Notes: generated by a model not told the origin, from the sequence alone. A stretch of DNA of 64,000 nt from Bathynomus jamesi (GCA_023014485.1 JAJOZX010009475.1:62001-126000), one strand, 5' to 3'. Numbered from the stretch's first letter, positions 32,415 through 44,072 are shown. Translations and numbers: made by a program.

Positions 32415-32479
<65 letters not shown>

Positions 32480-32639
32480 TGTGTGTGTGCGTGCAACTGG
32501 ACATAAATGAGGTACGATAGTAGTACAGGCGAAAAAAGTGAGATGGGGTCGGGGTGTCATGCCAGTGAGGGGAAACGATGGAAAAAGTAAAATTTTAATC
32601 TCCCAAAGGGAAGTGGGGGATAAGGGGGAAGCGTAATAA

Positions 32640-33172
32640 GATAAGAGGGGGATAGACTGATAAGAAAAAAACAACAAATTTTTGCATTCTCTTGGTCGAT
32701 GCGTCCTGTAGGCTGATACCGACAGTGTGGTGTTTGCGGCGAAGGACGGTAAATATACGCCTCCTATAGGAGAGTTCCTCGGTGAACTTACTAATAAGAT
32801 CAAGGACGAGTATAGGAACAACGCATACGCGGACTCATTTGTTTCAACTGGGCCAATAACGTATGGAATAGTGTGAAGAATGGGGAATAATTAAAGTACA
32901 TCGTGAAGGCGAAAGGGATTACTTTAAACCCAGCAACCGTCAGATTGTGAATTTTGCTTCACTCAAAGACCTGGTGTTCCTGAAGGATCCTAAATATGGT
33001 GACGATGCCATGCATCCTCATCTGGTTGTGGGAACTTTCAATTTCCCAGCTCAGAAACTAGGGGCGTGAACGAACTTAGAGACGAAGATGGTCGCAATAC
33101 TTACAGGAAGTGCTATCACCTGAGACTTATGATACTGTCCTCTTTGGTTTCTGCTGGGAGTAATTAATCGGT
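32640..33172 (+). pseudogene. Maverick/Polinton-like DNA polymerase B fragment
   Basis: The frame reads ADTDSVVFAAKDGKY (from 32712), matching motif C (YxDTDS) of family B DNA polymerases, then PPIGEFLGELTNKIKDEY and SFVSTGPITYG. After a frameshift near 32870 it continues with a KVKGITLN-like stretch (encoded VKAKGITLNPAT) and RQIVNFASLKDLVF. These belong to the thumb end of protein-primed DNA polymerases of Maverick/Polinton-type virus-like elements. The tyrosine of motif C is replaced by a stop, and the frame breaks at least twice. Only this C-terminal fragment is present. Confidence 0.75.
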
Positions 33173-33175
33173 ATA

Positions 33176-34791
33176 CACTACCGGTGAAAAGTTTAAGTAC
33201 ACCCTCAAATATTCATAAATTTCAAATTTTGTTTATAGTTTATTTATTAACTAAGTTATCATGACACAAATTCATAAGTACAAACATGGGAACTTAAATA
33301 ACAACGAATTAGGACAATTTACCAAAAACAAAGTCTAAATTTTAGATCCATCAAAATAGCCTCCTCTGGCAGCAATTACAGCAGAACAAATTCGAGGCAT
33401 GCGCTCAACAAGAGAAAGAAGGTCTGGTGAAAGCTGCTGCCAGCATTCTTGTAAGAGTTCCCAGAGTTTCTGAGCACTGGATGGCTGCTTGGCTTTCACT
33501 CGTCGATCCAGTTCATCCCACACTAGCTCGATGGGATTCAGATCTGGGGACTGTGCTGGCCATTCCATAACTGAGCTGACGTTGCCGTTCTTTCTGCTTC
33601 AGGTAATTTTGACACAGCTTGGAAGTGTGTTTAGGATTGTTGTCTTGCTGCATTATGAACTGTTGGTCAACTAGTCGCAGTCCAGATGGGATGGCATGGC
33701 GCTGTAGAATGCTGTGATAGCCACGTTGGTTCAGTATTCCAGTGACTTTGTGGAGATCTCCAACTTGCTCCCCTGCAAAACATCCCCAGACCATCACACT
33801 TTCTCCACCGTGTTTCACTGTCGGCACAACACACTGCTGTGTCATTCTTTCACCCGCTCTGCGCCGCACAAATACTCTGCGTTTGGATCCAAAAACTTCG
33901 AACTTTGATTCGTCAGTCCAAAGGACAAATTTCCACTGCTCAACAGTCCATTTTTGGTTTATTTTAGCCCAGGCTAGCCTTTTCTTTTTTTTTCTGGAGT
34001 CGCATTGGTTTCCTTGCTGCAGTTCGTCCTTTTAATGCTGCCTCTCTTAGTCTTCTCTGAACAGTTAAAATTGAAACTGTTGTACTTCTGGAGTTGTTCA
34101 GCTGGGCTTTGATTTCAGGTGCTGTGAGGCGTCTGTTGCGCAGACTGGTGACTCGGATATACTTGTCCTCTGAGTCTGTTGTGGTTCTTGGTCGCCCTGA
34201 CCTTTTTCCATCCTTATTTTGACCAGTTTCTTCGTACCGTTTAATGGCACAAACAACCGCATTCACAGAAGCTTTTAATTTTTTTTGCAATTTGCCTCAG
34301 TGATTGGCCCTCATTTCTCAAAGTTACAATCGACTGTCTTTTTTAGGTTGTTAACTGAGCCTTGGCACCCATTTTTGCTTTTTTGAAACACAGAAATATA
34401 CCTTAAACTACACAGTTAGCTCCTCTGCAAGGATTTTATATGTAAAGACCTGCAGCGCATGTTAATAACTGAACACATGTATTAACATACTCCTGAAGAA
34501 ACACACTACCCCAGTAAAGACTTAAACTGTTTTTGGACCTTCGTGCAGAGCTAATGGCATTAATTTTAGGTTGCATGCTAGACATAAATGAACACATTTT
34601 GAAGGCTATTTGGAAGAAGCTTCTGTGTTACAACACATTGCATAGGGCAGATGCACTGAAGCATACAATATGAAAGCCAGGTAAGCAAATTCATCTCTAG
34701 TACCTGTTAAGTTTACATTTGAAGTTTGTCATGAGCTAAGCAGCAAAACATTGGAAATTAGTAGGTGTACTTAAACTTTTGACTGGTAGTG
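33176..34791 (-). mobile_element. Tc1-type element
   Basis: A 1616-bp element has ends CACTACCGGTGAAAAGTTT and (right, reverse complement) CACTACCAGTCAAAAGTTT, flanked by TA (33174-33175, 34792-34793). It carries one broken minus-strand transposase and is inserted at the edge of the Maverick fragment. Confidence 0.94.
33335..34373 (-). pseudogene. Tc1 transposase, several frameshifts
   Basis: The start is MGAKAQLTT near 34373. The HTH region continues at 33964-34290 (KKLKASVNAVVCAIKRYEE, GRPRTTTDSEDKYI, QRRLREAALKGRTAARK). 33513-33869 has VMVWGCFAGEQVGDLHK and the second Asp in MQQDNNPKHTS. 33335-33568 has WPAQSPDLNPIELVWDEL with the catalytic Glu, spaced as in DD34E Tc1 elements, and ends ARGGYFDGSKI. 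A stop and at least three frameshifts inactivate it. The length and order of domains are normal for Tc1. Confidence 0.92.
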
Positions 34792-34793
34792 TA

Positions 34794-35709
34794 CATATTT
34801 TTACTTAATTTATCAACGTCATTTTTAAAAATTATTACTATTTATTCGTTTTATTTAAGTGTTATTATTATTGAATATTTATTTACTCTATTTATTTTAT
34901 ATTTTAACTCGTATACTTTAAATAAATTATTTTACGTTTTTAGATTAAAAGAAAATGATATGCACAATCTTTGAATGTGTGTGTAAAACATTCCCGTCTG
35001 GACATGATGTCTAGCCTCCGCCCACTGTATGGATGAGCGCACGAATAGCTGTGCTTGACCTGGATTTCCCGTTTGCTCATGCTGTATAGGCTCCGCCTAC
35101 AATTCGGTGTCATTATTCGTCGTGTTTAATCTAGTTAGTCGCTCACAAACATTGTTGTCGTACGCACGTACATAACTACTGAAGTTTTACCATAATTAAG
35201 TGTGTGTGTGTGTGTACACTCTACCCTGAATTTAACTTTTATCAACGATAGCAGCCTCTGGTATTGCTTTCAACACCCTTGTAAAGTGATATGCTGTAAA
35301 ATCTGTAGATGCAGTGAATACTCGTCGCCATCCTTTCGCACCTCTTTTGAAGTTTTTAAATCGACCTTAATTCACGCAAGGATGACGTCTCAGGATGCTC
35401 AAGTTCTTTATTATTATTCTCATCAGTATCACAGAGGTTCTTAATGCTAAAGACGTTTGAATTTAAGTTGTGTTAAAGAATATAGTCACTATATAGTGAA
35501 AGAGTCGCCGTTCAGTGACTAAAAACAAACTGGATTATGAAACTCGTTGACGAATGGTACGAGAAATTTTATTAAGTCATGGTACACCTCACTAATTACA
35601 CCCCCGCAACAAAAAAAAAACATTAACCTAGTGATTATGTACAATTTAAAATATTTTTACCACTACATCAACGTTTACCACGATGAGGTGTCTAGTGAGG
35701 TTATAGCTT
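34794..35709. other. AT-rich stretch without recognised genes
   Basis: Low-complexity AT sequence (34794-34960) is followed by mixed sequence with a short GT run (35201-35216). The frame at 35202-35444 has no domain that I recognise. Confidence 0.5.
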
Positions 35710-36285
35710 ATTTTTTATTTTATCGGGTTCCGAATCCCAGCTGAGCCCTGAACGGCCAAGCTCTGAAGGGCCACTTCGACCTACAGCCCAAGTTAAGCTA
35801 GACTAAAACTTATGGACTTTGAGGTCCTATTAGGTCCTACCTCAGGGTTGCTAACTCAATGTAGGCCTATCTTAGGCCTCAGTTGCATAAAATTAAGATA
35901 TAAAAACAAAAGGGGCACTATTTATGGTCTTCTTTCTAAACTTTGCAACAACAACACAACCTGCACCATTACACGATGCAACAATCTTGTATCTAAACAA
36001 CCAAACTGAATTGCAAGCGAGCTCTCTACAAGACCATGCCCTGTAAGTGCCGCATTCAACAAACGAGGAGAAAGGACGCGCCAGTGCCCCCCAAAAAAAT
36101 GATGCCACAAGAGCCCAAAAATGCTAGCTCTAAATTAAGTGAATTTTCACTAACCTTACAATTATGAGATGGGTATATATACACCATAACTTAATATATA
36201 CAAGCAATGCTGCATCAATCAGCTTAGTCATCATATCGCCTTGGGACAACAATGGTTCTTCCTCTTTTATATTTTCTAACAAAGC
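35710..36285. repeat. Unclassified dispersed repeat U1, copy 2
   Basis: This is the partner of 21216-21775, nearly identical through AATGATGCCACAAGAGCCC and TGGGACAACAATGG. Flanking sequences differ at both ends. Confidence 0.85.
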
Positions 36286-36289
36286 TAAA

Positions 36290-37385
36290 GGAGTGTGGAC
36301 CTTTTTCACTGAATTTGGTAACGAATATCTTTTATCCCCCAAAGTGGAACAGTATGGGCACGCATATTTCGCGAATAAAACTCCTCAGTGGTAATTGATT
36401 TACTCTCGAATCATTTAACGTGAGTAATTTTGTGTACATACTTTTTTCTCCGCCCGAAACTGTTTTCATGTTGGTGCATATCCTTTCATGTTTTGTCCAG
36501 CGCGCCTGAGTCATCGAGCAAATGTCGTGTATTGGTTTTTTAAATAAAGATAATAATGTCTAATAAGAATTTAATAGTGTTTTGTTTGTAAGAATTTAAT
36601 AATGTTTTGTTTGAAATTAAAAATGTAAAATACTAATTGGCAACATCTGAAATGTGCCGATGCAGAATGCCCAAAAACGGCAGTCTTCGGGCGGGTTTGC
36701 TCCGAATATGTGTTTTCCATATTAGTATGTTATCGTTTATTTAAAATATTTAACCCTTTACCGTCACATGTTGCCTCTAGTTAACTTTTCAAATACATGT
36801 ATTTAGACTTAACCCTACAAAAAAGTTCGGCGTTAAAGGGTTAAGTGTCTCTCTCTCCGCGATTAAATGTTAATGACAGTCTGCACTCGTGGTCACCCAG
36901 TTTGTTCAAGTTGTTTCGGCATAAATAAAAAGTCAGTGAATAGTAAATAATAGTGTGTGATTATCCCGGTCTCTTTGCTTTGTTTGAAAGTGTAATGGTG
37001 ACCACGTCTACCCGTCTGCCCGTGGTTATAAAGTGAAGCGAGTGTAAAGAGAAGAAAATGCAATGAGAGGAAAGTAGTAAAGTAAATAAGAAATAAAACA
37101 ATGAACTGAATGAGGTACACGATACCAGCAACAAGTGACGTCTCGATCTTAAGACGCATGACTCACACCAGATCTGCGTCATAATGTGAAGCGAGCAGTC
37201 CGCCTCACAACAGCATCTGAGCTTGGATCTTCGATGTATTAACCAGAAGCCTCCATCAAGCAGTAGTACCACGAAGAATAGCTACGCTTACGGTAACAAA
37301 GATGACGCTACCGCGAAGCAGTATCTTTAACGCTCAATACCACGTGACTTTTTCCAAATCAGTGGGAGTGTTTAAACGTAGCAGT
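36290..37385. other. Stretch without recognised genes
   Basis: No domain is seen in either strand. Frames near 36893-37272 lack support. The LINE-B copy starts to be recognisable only from about 37390. Confidence 0.45.
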
Positions 37386-37389
37386 AGTG

Positions 37390-39147
37390 CGATTAATTAT
37401 GTGCTCGAGACAAATTATAAACGTACTTCACGAGAAGACTCCACAAGAAATACTATGTATAATAGAGACGGAAACCAAAGCAATAATACTGAAACGTATT
37501 TCAGAGAGACAGGAAAGAAAACGTAGCAAGCTCGAGAGAAAAATCAGGACTCTATTCAGGCACGAAAACAAACCGTAAAACATCTCCACAGATGCAGAAC
37601 TGATGCAGAGAGACTCAGACTAGAGAGGAAACTTGGCGAAATAGAAATGAACCTAAAGCAAACATTCATACATAAGATAAACGAGGAGGAAAACAAGGTA
37701 GCAGAAAACAAAAAATAACCCAAAATATTTCTACACGTTTGCGAAAAGGAAAATGCAGTGTAAGGAGAGTATTGGACCGTTGATAGACAGGGAGGCCCAG
37801 TACACAAATGACCCGAAAGAAATAAGTGAACTGCTTAGGGAACAATTTAAATCTGTGTTTAGCACCCCTAAGTCCGAGATGGAAGTGGAAAACCCAGACG
37901 AGTTTTTCGACATAGATACAGATCAACCAAAAACAAATCCCGGCACAAACCTATTAACGGACTTCGAGTTCACGGAAGGAGATGTAATTACGGCCTTATC
38001 ACAGATGCGAGAAAATTCAGCGCCAGGGCCAAACACATGGAGTGCCACATTTCTGAAGAAATGCAGAGAGTATTGCAAAACTGCTATACAGGAAATCACT
38101 TGACACAGGACAAATTCCACTCCTCTTAAAGAACGCGAACACTGCCCCCCTATTTAAAGGTGGTAACAGAGCAATGCCCAAAAATTATCGGCCAGTGGCT
38201 CTCACCTCACACCTTATAAAGTGTTTTAACGCATAATTAGAAGCAAAACTACCAACAAGAAAAAGACTTATGCAACCCAAATCAACATAGCTTCAGAGCG
38301 GGAAGATCATGCCTATCACAGCTACTAGACCACCAGGAGAAAATATTAGGAACATTGTGTCGAGGACAAAACATTGATGTAATATATACGGACTTTGCTA
38401 AAGCTTTCGATAAATGTGACCATGGAATCATAGCACACAAACTTAAGGATACAGGAATTACTGGAAAGCTAGGAAGGTGGATACTTAATTTCTTGACGCA
38501 AAGAGTGGTGGTAAACGGAGTTAAATCGGAAGTCTCAGAAGTCGTGAGCTCTGTTCCACAAGGGACAGTATTAGCTCTCTTGCTGTTCATAATAATGATT
38601 GCAGATACTGATGCAGATATTAAGGACAGTATTGTATCATGTTTCGCAGATGACACAAAGATATGTAAGGAAATATAGAACGAAAATGACATAAGAAAAT
38701 TACAAAACGACATTGAAATATTATTCCAGTGGGCAGAAGACAACAATATGAAGTTCAACGAAGAAAAATTCCAACTTCTAAGATATGGTAATAACAAAGA
38801 GCTACAGAAAAAAGGGTACAAAACTCCGCAATCCAAACAGATAACACCAAATCCACAAGTTAGGGATCTTGGAGTAATAATGTCGTCGGATGCAGAATTT
38901 AGAGAGCACTATAAAATCAAAATCACAACGGCTAGAAAAATAATGGGAATCATCTGGAGGAGCTTCCGCAGCAGAAAAACAAACATGCTCAAATTATGGA
39001 AGAGTCTAGTCCTACCAATAATTCATTATTGCTCAGTACTCACAAGCCCACACAGAAAAAGAGACATTGCGAACATTGAAGCTATACAAAGGACTTTTAC
39101 GTCTAAGATAGAGGAAACGGAAGGTGAAGACTACTGGTCTCGACTAC
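37390..39147 (+). pseudogene. LINE-B ORF2 (linker and reverse transcriptase), same family as LINE-A
   Basis: The linker reads NPKYFYTFAKRKMQCKESIG (from about 37710) and FEFTEGDVITALSQMRENS. RT parts are YTDFAKAFDKCDHGIIAHK, SSVPQGTVLALLLF and SCFADDTKICKE (38355-38678); the ADD box is intact. A further frame (38748-39147) has LGVIMSSDAEFREHYKIK and LVLPIIHYCSVLTSPH. Several frameshifts and stops break it. At 39147 it is cut by a hAT, and the reading frame resumes at 41176. The 5' half (ORF1, endonuclease) is missing, consistent with 5' truncation. Confidence 0.9.
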
Positions 39148-41167
39148 CAGTGGCGGTCCTAGCTTACATGACGCCCTGGGCGAACCTCACCTTCAGCGCC
39201 CCCCCCCCTGTTCGCCAACACACACACATTCGAATCCCCCAAAATAAAGGACAGACATAACTCTTTCACAAAATAACTTTTTATCGGACTAATTGTTGGA
39301 ACTTCAGAACCAAAACAAAGACTCAAATTTCTGAATTTTACAAATCCTTCATCACGTAAATAGAATAACTCACTTAAGAGAATGTAATTATGATACTATG
39401 AACAGGAAAAATACAAATTAAATTGCACAACTGCCATAAATAAACTAGAGAATCAAATTTCTAAATTGTACAAATGCTCTATCACATAAATAGAATAAGA
39501 CACTTAAGAGAGGGTAATTATTATGCTACACTTTGAACAAGAAACAAAATAAATTGCACCACAGCACAACTGCCATCTAAAGCCTGACTCTTCTACCTTC
39601 CTCGATGCAGTCATGAATTAAATCATCATATGAAATCTGCTCAGCAATTGTATGATTTATACTGATGATGGCCAGACCGGTAAGGCGTTCCTGTGACATA
39701 GTTGACCTCAGGTAGGATTTGATGAGCTTCAGCTTTGAAAAGCTCCTCTCTGCTTCAGCAACAGTGACTGGAAGAGTAAGACCAATTCTGAGAGCAGTCC
39801 ACAAATTTGGATATATTTCACAGAGCTCCCTTTCATGGATAAATGTCAGCAGTTCAAGCAAGGATATGGTCTTTGATGGCAAGTCAGGCAAGTTCTTCAG
39901 CTCCTGTGCAAGCTCTCTGCCATCCAAGTCAGATTGCCCCTTAAAGTGTAGTGTAGTACTAAGGTTCACACATTGTTCTGTCAGCTCCTCAAATGTGAGA
40001 TTTTGGAAATGTGTCAGCACTCCAAACTTCTCTCCCACAATTTCCGACGTGGAAAATCTTTCCTGAATGGCTGATGTTGCAGCATCAACCACTGCATTGA
40101 AAAATGTCACCTCCAGCTTCTTCAAAGCATCAATCAAGGGCTCATCAGATGCTTCATAGGAGAAGTGCCGCTTTGTGGACCTCAGCCGTTTTGTTTTAAC
40201 ACAGCCTCCACATTCATTTGTTCACAGATATCTGTGGCTGCCATTTGTGCAGCCACAAAACCTGTTGCCCTGTAATTGCGGAGACCTCTCTCTGTTTTTT
40301 TTTAGGAGATTTACTGCAACATCAACGTGCATGCTAGGAGACTGCATCTGCTTGCTCACATGCTGAATTTGGCACAACAGGTCATGCCACACCACTGAAC
40401 AAATGGCGAAGCGGTATGACCCAACCTCCTCTGACAGAGATTGAGCCTCGACCTTTATTACAGAGTCTTTGGTGTGGTCCCTCACCTCGATCAGTGCATC
40501 TCTCACTGCAGCTGCCTGATATCTCAGGGGCTCCACACTCTTGATCTTGCTTTCCCACCTTGTATCAGACCACATCTTCAATGTGATGTTCACATGTTTT
40601 TTCAAAATGGCCCATCGTTGTGTGGAGGCTGAAAACAAGTTGTAAAGCTTCTGCAAGATGCCAAAGTAACTTGTGGCATCAATAGATCCCTTAGCAGCAT
40701 CGGCCACAAGCAAATTCAGAGAATGAGCCCCACATGGAACAAACAGAGCTCTGGGATTAATTTCTAGGAGCCTGGATTGAACACCCTTGTTTTTTCCCCT
40801 CATGTTGGCCCCGTTGTCGTATGATTGTCCTCTACAGTCCATGAAAGGAACTTTTAGCTCCTCCAGTTTCTTCAGAATCAGAGTATGGGCCTTTATTCCC
40901 AATAATATTAATCTGGAACTGGAAGCATTTTGCATTGTTTAGGTCTTTTATGGGAAGGTTTATGGAAAATGCAATAGATGGTTTTTTATTAATAAAAATA
41001 TATTTATTGATCTTTTATTATTTATTTTATTTTATTTTTTATTTTTATTTATTTCTTTATTTATTTATTCTTATTTATTTTTATTTTTTTGCAGGCGCTC
41101 ATGCCGCCCCTCCACAAATGCCGCCCTGTGCGGCTGCCCATATTGCCCATATGAGGAACCGCCACTG
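39148..41167 (-). mobile_element. hAT element inserted in LINE-B
   Basis: A 2020-bp element has ends CAGTGGCGGTCCTAG and GGAACCGCCACTG and an exact 8-bp duplication TCGACTAC (39140-39147, 41168-41175). It carries a truncated minus-strand transposase related to that at 12.5-14.9 kb. T-rich sequence at 41000-41090 separates the gene from the right end. Confidence 0.96.
39577..40935 (-). pseudogene. hAT transposase (ZMYM1-like), N-terminally truncated
   Basis: Frame 40222-40935 starts inside the core with MDCRGQSYDNGANMRG (second catalytic Asp) and VPCGAHSLNLLVADAAKG, then MWSDTRWESKIKSVEPL. Frame 39577-40137 has WTALRIGLTLPVTVAEAER followed by SFSKLKLIKS (catalytic Glu). One frameshift near 40200 separates them. 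The N-terminal TTF finger and first Asp are absent, so this copy could not be active alone. Residue-level similarity to the 12.5 kb copy is high, so both belong to one hAT lineage with different TIR outer bases. Confidence 0.92.
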
Positions 41168-41175
41168 TCGACTAC

Positions 41176-41640
41176 AATCCCTGGAACTCTACTCTCTTGA
41201 AAGAAAGCGCGAGCGGTACACAATAATATACATATGGAAAATACTTGAGGACTCGGTCCCTAACCTCAAAAATTAAATAGAAACAAACTGGAATGAGAGA
41301 AGAGGCAGATTTTGTACGGTCCCAGCTGCAGTGGGACAAGGGGCCATGAAAACGAGGATGGAAAATACCCTTAGAATACGGGGCCCAAAGCTTTTCAATG
41401 TCCTTCCAAAAGAAGTGAGGAATGTCCAGCACACCGACCTGAATAACTTCAAGAACAAGCTGGACAGATTCTTGTGCAAAGTCCCTGACCAGGCTACGAG
41501 GGCAGGAGGAGATCAGACAGCAATTCCCTCCAAGTCCCGCAAATGAGGCGGGATGCTGCAGAGGGGTCGACCGCAGGTCGATCCTGAACCGTCGTTCAAA
41601 CTCAAGAAAAGTAAACAAAAGTAAGTAAAAAAGTACAGAC
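41176..41640 (+). pseudogene. LINE-B ORF2 C-terminus and 3' end
   Basis: The frame resumes exactly after the hAT duplication with QSLELYSLERKRERY, IIYIWKILEDSVPN, then (after a frameshift) RGPKLFNVLPKEVRN and NNFKNKLDRFLCKVPDQ. The end is followed by a short A-rich repeat (AAGTAAACAAAAGTAAGTAA) typical of LINE 3' ends. Confidence 0.9.
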
Positions 41641-41998
41641 TCCGCCAAATGTAATATTTATGCGAGTGTTGATAAAATGGCGAGGAACTTTGTTGGTTAA
41701 ATGAGCGGATGAGAATTAGAAAATACCACCTCCCACGCGTACAACAAGAGTGATGATTAGTGACCCCTCATACTGTATTAATTGTATATTAACTGTCACG
41801 ATACGGACCAACCCTGTACTGAAACATTGATGATGTGGAAAACTAATGTAAAAACCTTCAGTACAAAAAATGCTAATAACGGGCTACGCGCGCTACCATT
41901 GATAAACTATTTGAAATAGTTGCCTTCCTCAATCTGAAACCATTATTAAATAAGCGAGTTGATATGCATTATTTTGACACCGTACTCGAACATGCCTA

Positions 41999-43367
41999 CG
42001 GGGCTCCAATAAACCTTAGTCCCCTCGCCCATGGCCTAAACCATTAGAGGTACAGTAAAACTAAACATACCTTACAAAAGATAATTTAATCCTGCATTTA
42101 ATGAGAAACAATTAAAACTTGGTGTTCCCGCCATTGGCTTCCAAGACAGCCTGAATTCGCTTTGGGTAGCTTGCCAAAAGTGACGTGAATAGATCTTGAT
42201 CGTTACGCAAATTTGCTAAAACAGTTTCAATGTGTTGCGTCATTGTATCCTTCGAAAATCGATTTGCTGCAGGTTCTTGAAACAAGAGACATTCAACCTT
42301 GTCCTTTATAACTGATCCAATGTGTTCACAGACGTTCAGGTCAGGAGAATTTCCTGGCCATTCTTCATTTCCAAAGAAATCTATCTCATGGTTCTGCAAC
42401 AACTGTTGAGTGGCTAATGTCTTAAAGCAGGGGGCCTTATCGTGCAGAAGTGTGACCTGATCGACATCCATAACATTGTTTGGGTTTCTTAGAAAAGGGA
42501 TGACATGCTGGGATAGAATAATATCACGAAAATACTGTCCATCCCAACTCTGATCATTTGGCTTCAGCACCCACATGAGCTTCTTTGCAGTGAACAAAAC
42601 AAACACACCAACACAGTCTGGACTTTTTAATAATTCGCGATAATGTTCATTGTCATCGATTTCATCTGGTGTTGTGGCCCACACTCGATTATTTTGGTAG
42701 TTAGGCAGACGTGTTACGTAAACAAAAAATTCATCGGAGACAGCTAAGTGCATGAAATCATCCACATCCCAATCTTCAAGATAATGGGCAAACCACATTC
42801 TGTCATCGATATTAAGTTGAGTTTTTCTTGGCTTTGGAAGTTCATGCCAAGGCTTTAAACCTTGCCTATGACGGTACAGTCGAATGATCTCACCAATAAC
42901 GATCTTTCCTCTCAACACTTCGATCTCTAGAAAGTTTAGCACAGCTGTTTTTCTGCTTACGCGTACCGCTTTCAATGATGTCCTTTGTTTCCTGAGAGAG
43001 TGGCAAATTTGGGCGCCCAGATTTGGTTGTATCCATTTCCCATTCATCCAAAGTTTTATTCCAATTTCTTTTGACGAAGTCCTCACCTCTTCGCAACTTT
43101 TTGGCAACCCATGAACGTGTTATAAAGGTGGCTCCAGCATCACGAGCTTCCCGAAATGTTATTGCTCGTATGCGATCTATCACACGTTGCCTCTCCGAAT
43201 CACCAATTAATTGAGAAGCCATTACATTATCACTATCAGTTAGAGTAATTTTAATACCTGCACTAAATAAAGAATTTTATATATTTCATAATCACTAAAA
43301 ACTATTTCGATATAAGTAAACATGTAAGCTGCAAATGGGGGGGGGGCTAAGGTTTTTTGGAACCCCT
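41999..43367 (-). mobile_element. Mariner-type element, DD37E
   Basis: A 1369-bp element has ends CGGGGCTCCAATAAACC and (right, reverse complement) AGGGGTTCCAAAAAACC, flanked by TA (41997-41998, 43368-43369). It sits inside a reading frame of repeat U2; removing it with one TA leaves that frame continuous. Confidence 0.94.
42112..43222 (-). pseudogene. DD37E Tc1/mariner transposase with one frameshift
   Basis: The start is MASQLIGDSERQRVIDRIRA (43222). The N-terminal HTH part ends at DIIESGTRKQKNS in one frame, and the remainder is in the frame 42112-43107 from about 42960 on. Catalytic residues are Asp in LAVSDEFFVY, Asp in LLHDKAPCF and Glu in NVCEHIGSVIKD. There are 37 residues between the second Asp and the Glu, so it is DD37E, a group distinct from Tc1 (DD34E) and classic mariner (DD34D). 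It ends LEANGGNTKF. A single frameshift near 42960 is the only visible defect. Confidence 0.92.
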
Positions 43368-44029
43368 TACACTGTATTAATTGATGATTTTATGAAGTGT
43401 AGAGATAAACAGGGTGAGAACAGCTTGGAGATTAGGAAATATTTAGAAGACACTCCCCGACAACCACAGCCGCTTTGGGACGCTGGTCTGGAGCTTTACA
43501 CCTTCCCTCACCTTCACCGTCCATCCGACGGAGCTATTTCTTTGTATATGCTCCAACTGCCGTCACGATTTAGAGGATTTCCTTATGCAGTACATCGATA
43601 TGAACTCTGAACAGTTTTTAATTGAAAAAACAAATGAAGAGAGAATAAGCGGTCGCTTCGAGCGTATTGACATTTCATAACATTGTAAACGATCGTGTAC
43701 TCGAGCATGCTTTTGAATCTACGAATATACGTTCAAAGATTAAGAATTAAGATTAAAATGACACTGTTGCATCCAAGTGTAAAGTAGGAACAAAAATAAT
43801 CCTAAATGATCTTAAGACTGTGTATATTGAGTATAGAAAGCCTGATACATTAACAGAGTCATTATTTCTAAAAAGAATTGCTTGTATGATAGAAAGTAAT
43901 GAGGATGTAACTATTTCCACCATTATTTGTGTTTATGCTAATAAAAAAAATAATCTCGATATGTTAATAAATATTGTTTGCAGATGCATTTCTATTTATT
44001 CCTAATTCATTTTTAAAATTATCTATCTA

Positions 44030-44030
<1 letters not shown>

Positions 44031-44072
<42 letters not shown>

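Larger units (their letters stand above)
30840..32420. mobile_element. Penelope-like element fragments in inverted arrangement
   Basis: Outer segments are inverted copies: about 30885-31060 pairs with 32285-32415 (AATGAACAGGAAAAC, GTTTCGGAAATACATTTT), and 31402-31465 pairs with 32195-32260 (AACGATAACA, TCTTATTCCATTTTAAT). Inside, 31800-32045 encodes a minus-strand GIY-YIG C-terminal end (ADHPTNPFSFQIINIVNS, LHILESLYIWKSKL) and 32125-32215 encodes a plus-strand GIY-YIG start (CTRCQANYIGSTRRQYK). GIY-YIG endonucleases with this ending are characteristic of Penelope-like retroelements. Both are fragments. Confidence 0.75.
41835..44030 (+). repeat. Unidentified coding-like repeat U2, copy 2, split by a mariner
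   Basis: This is the partner of 22640-23492. The 41835-41998 part carries FLNLKPLLNKRVDMHYFD. After the mariner the same frame continues at 43368 with IDDFMKCRDKQGE and runs further than in copy 1, through YTFPHLHRPSDGAISL, to a stop near 43610. A second frame (about 43680-44005) includes VGTKIILNDLKTVYIEYR and MIESNEDVTISTI. Conservation of frame between the two copies suggests former protein coding. The product is unknown to me; a viral or mobile origin is possible. Confidence 0.6.

Noticed and set aside
32285..32821. 178-codon minus-strand frame
   Set aside because: It runs through (TA)n and antisense to the Maverick polymerase fragment; composition is not protein-like.
35202..35444. Cys-rich 80-codon frame as a secreted peptide
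   Set aside because: No signal-like start outside the (GT)n-derived segment, no splice signals and no family match that I recognise.
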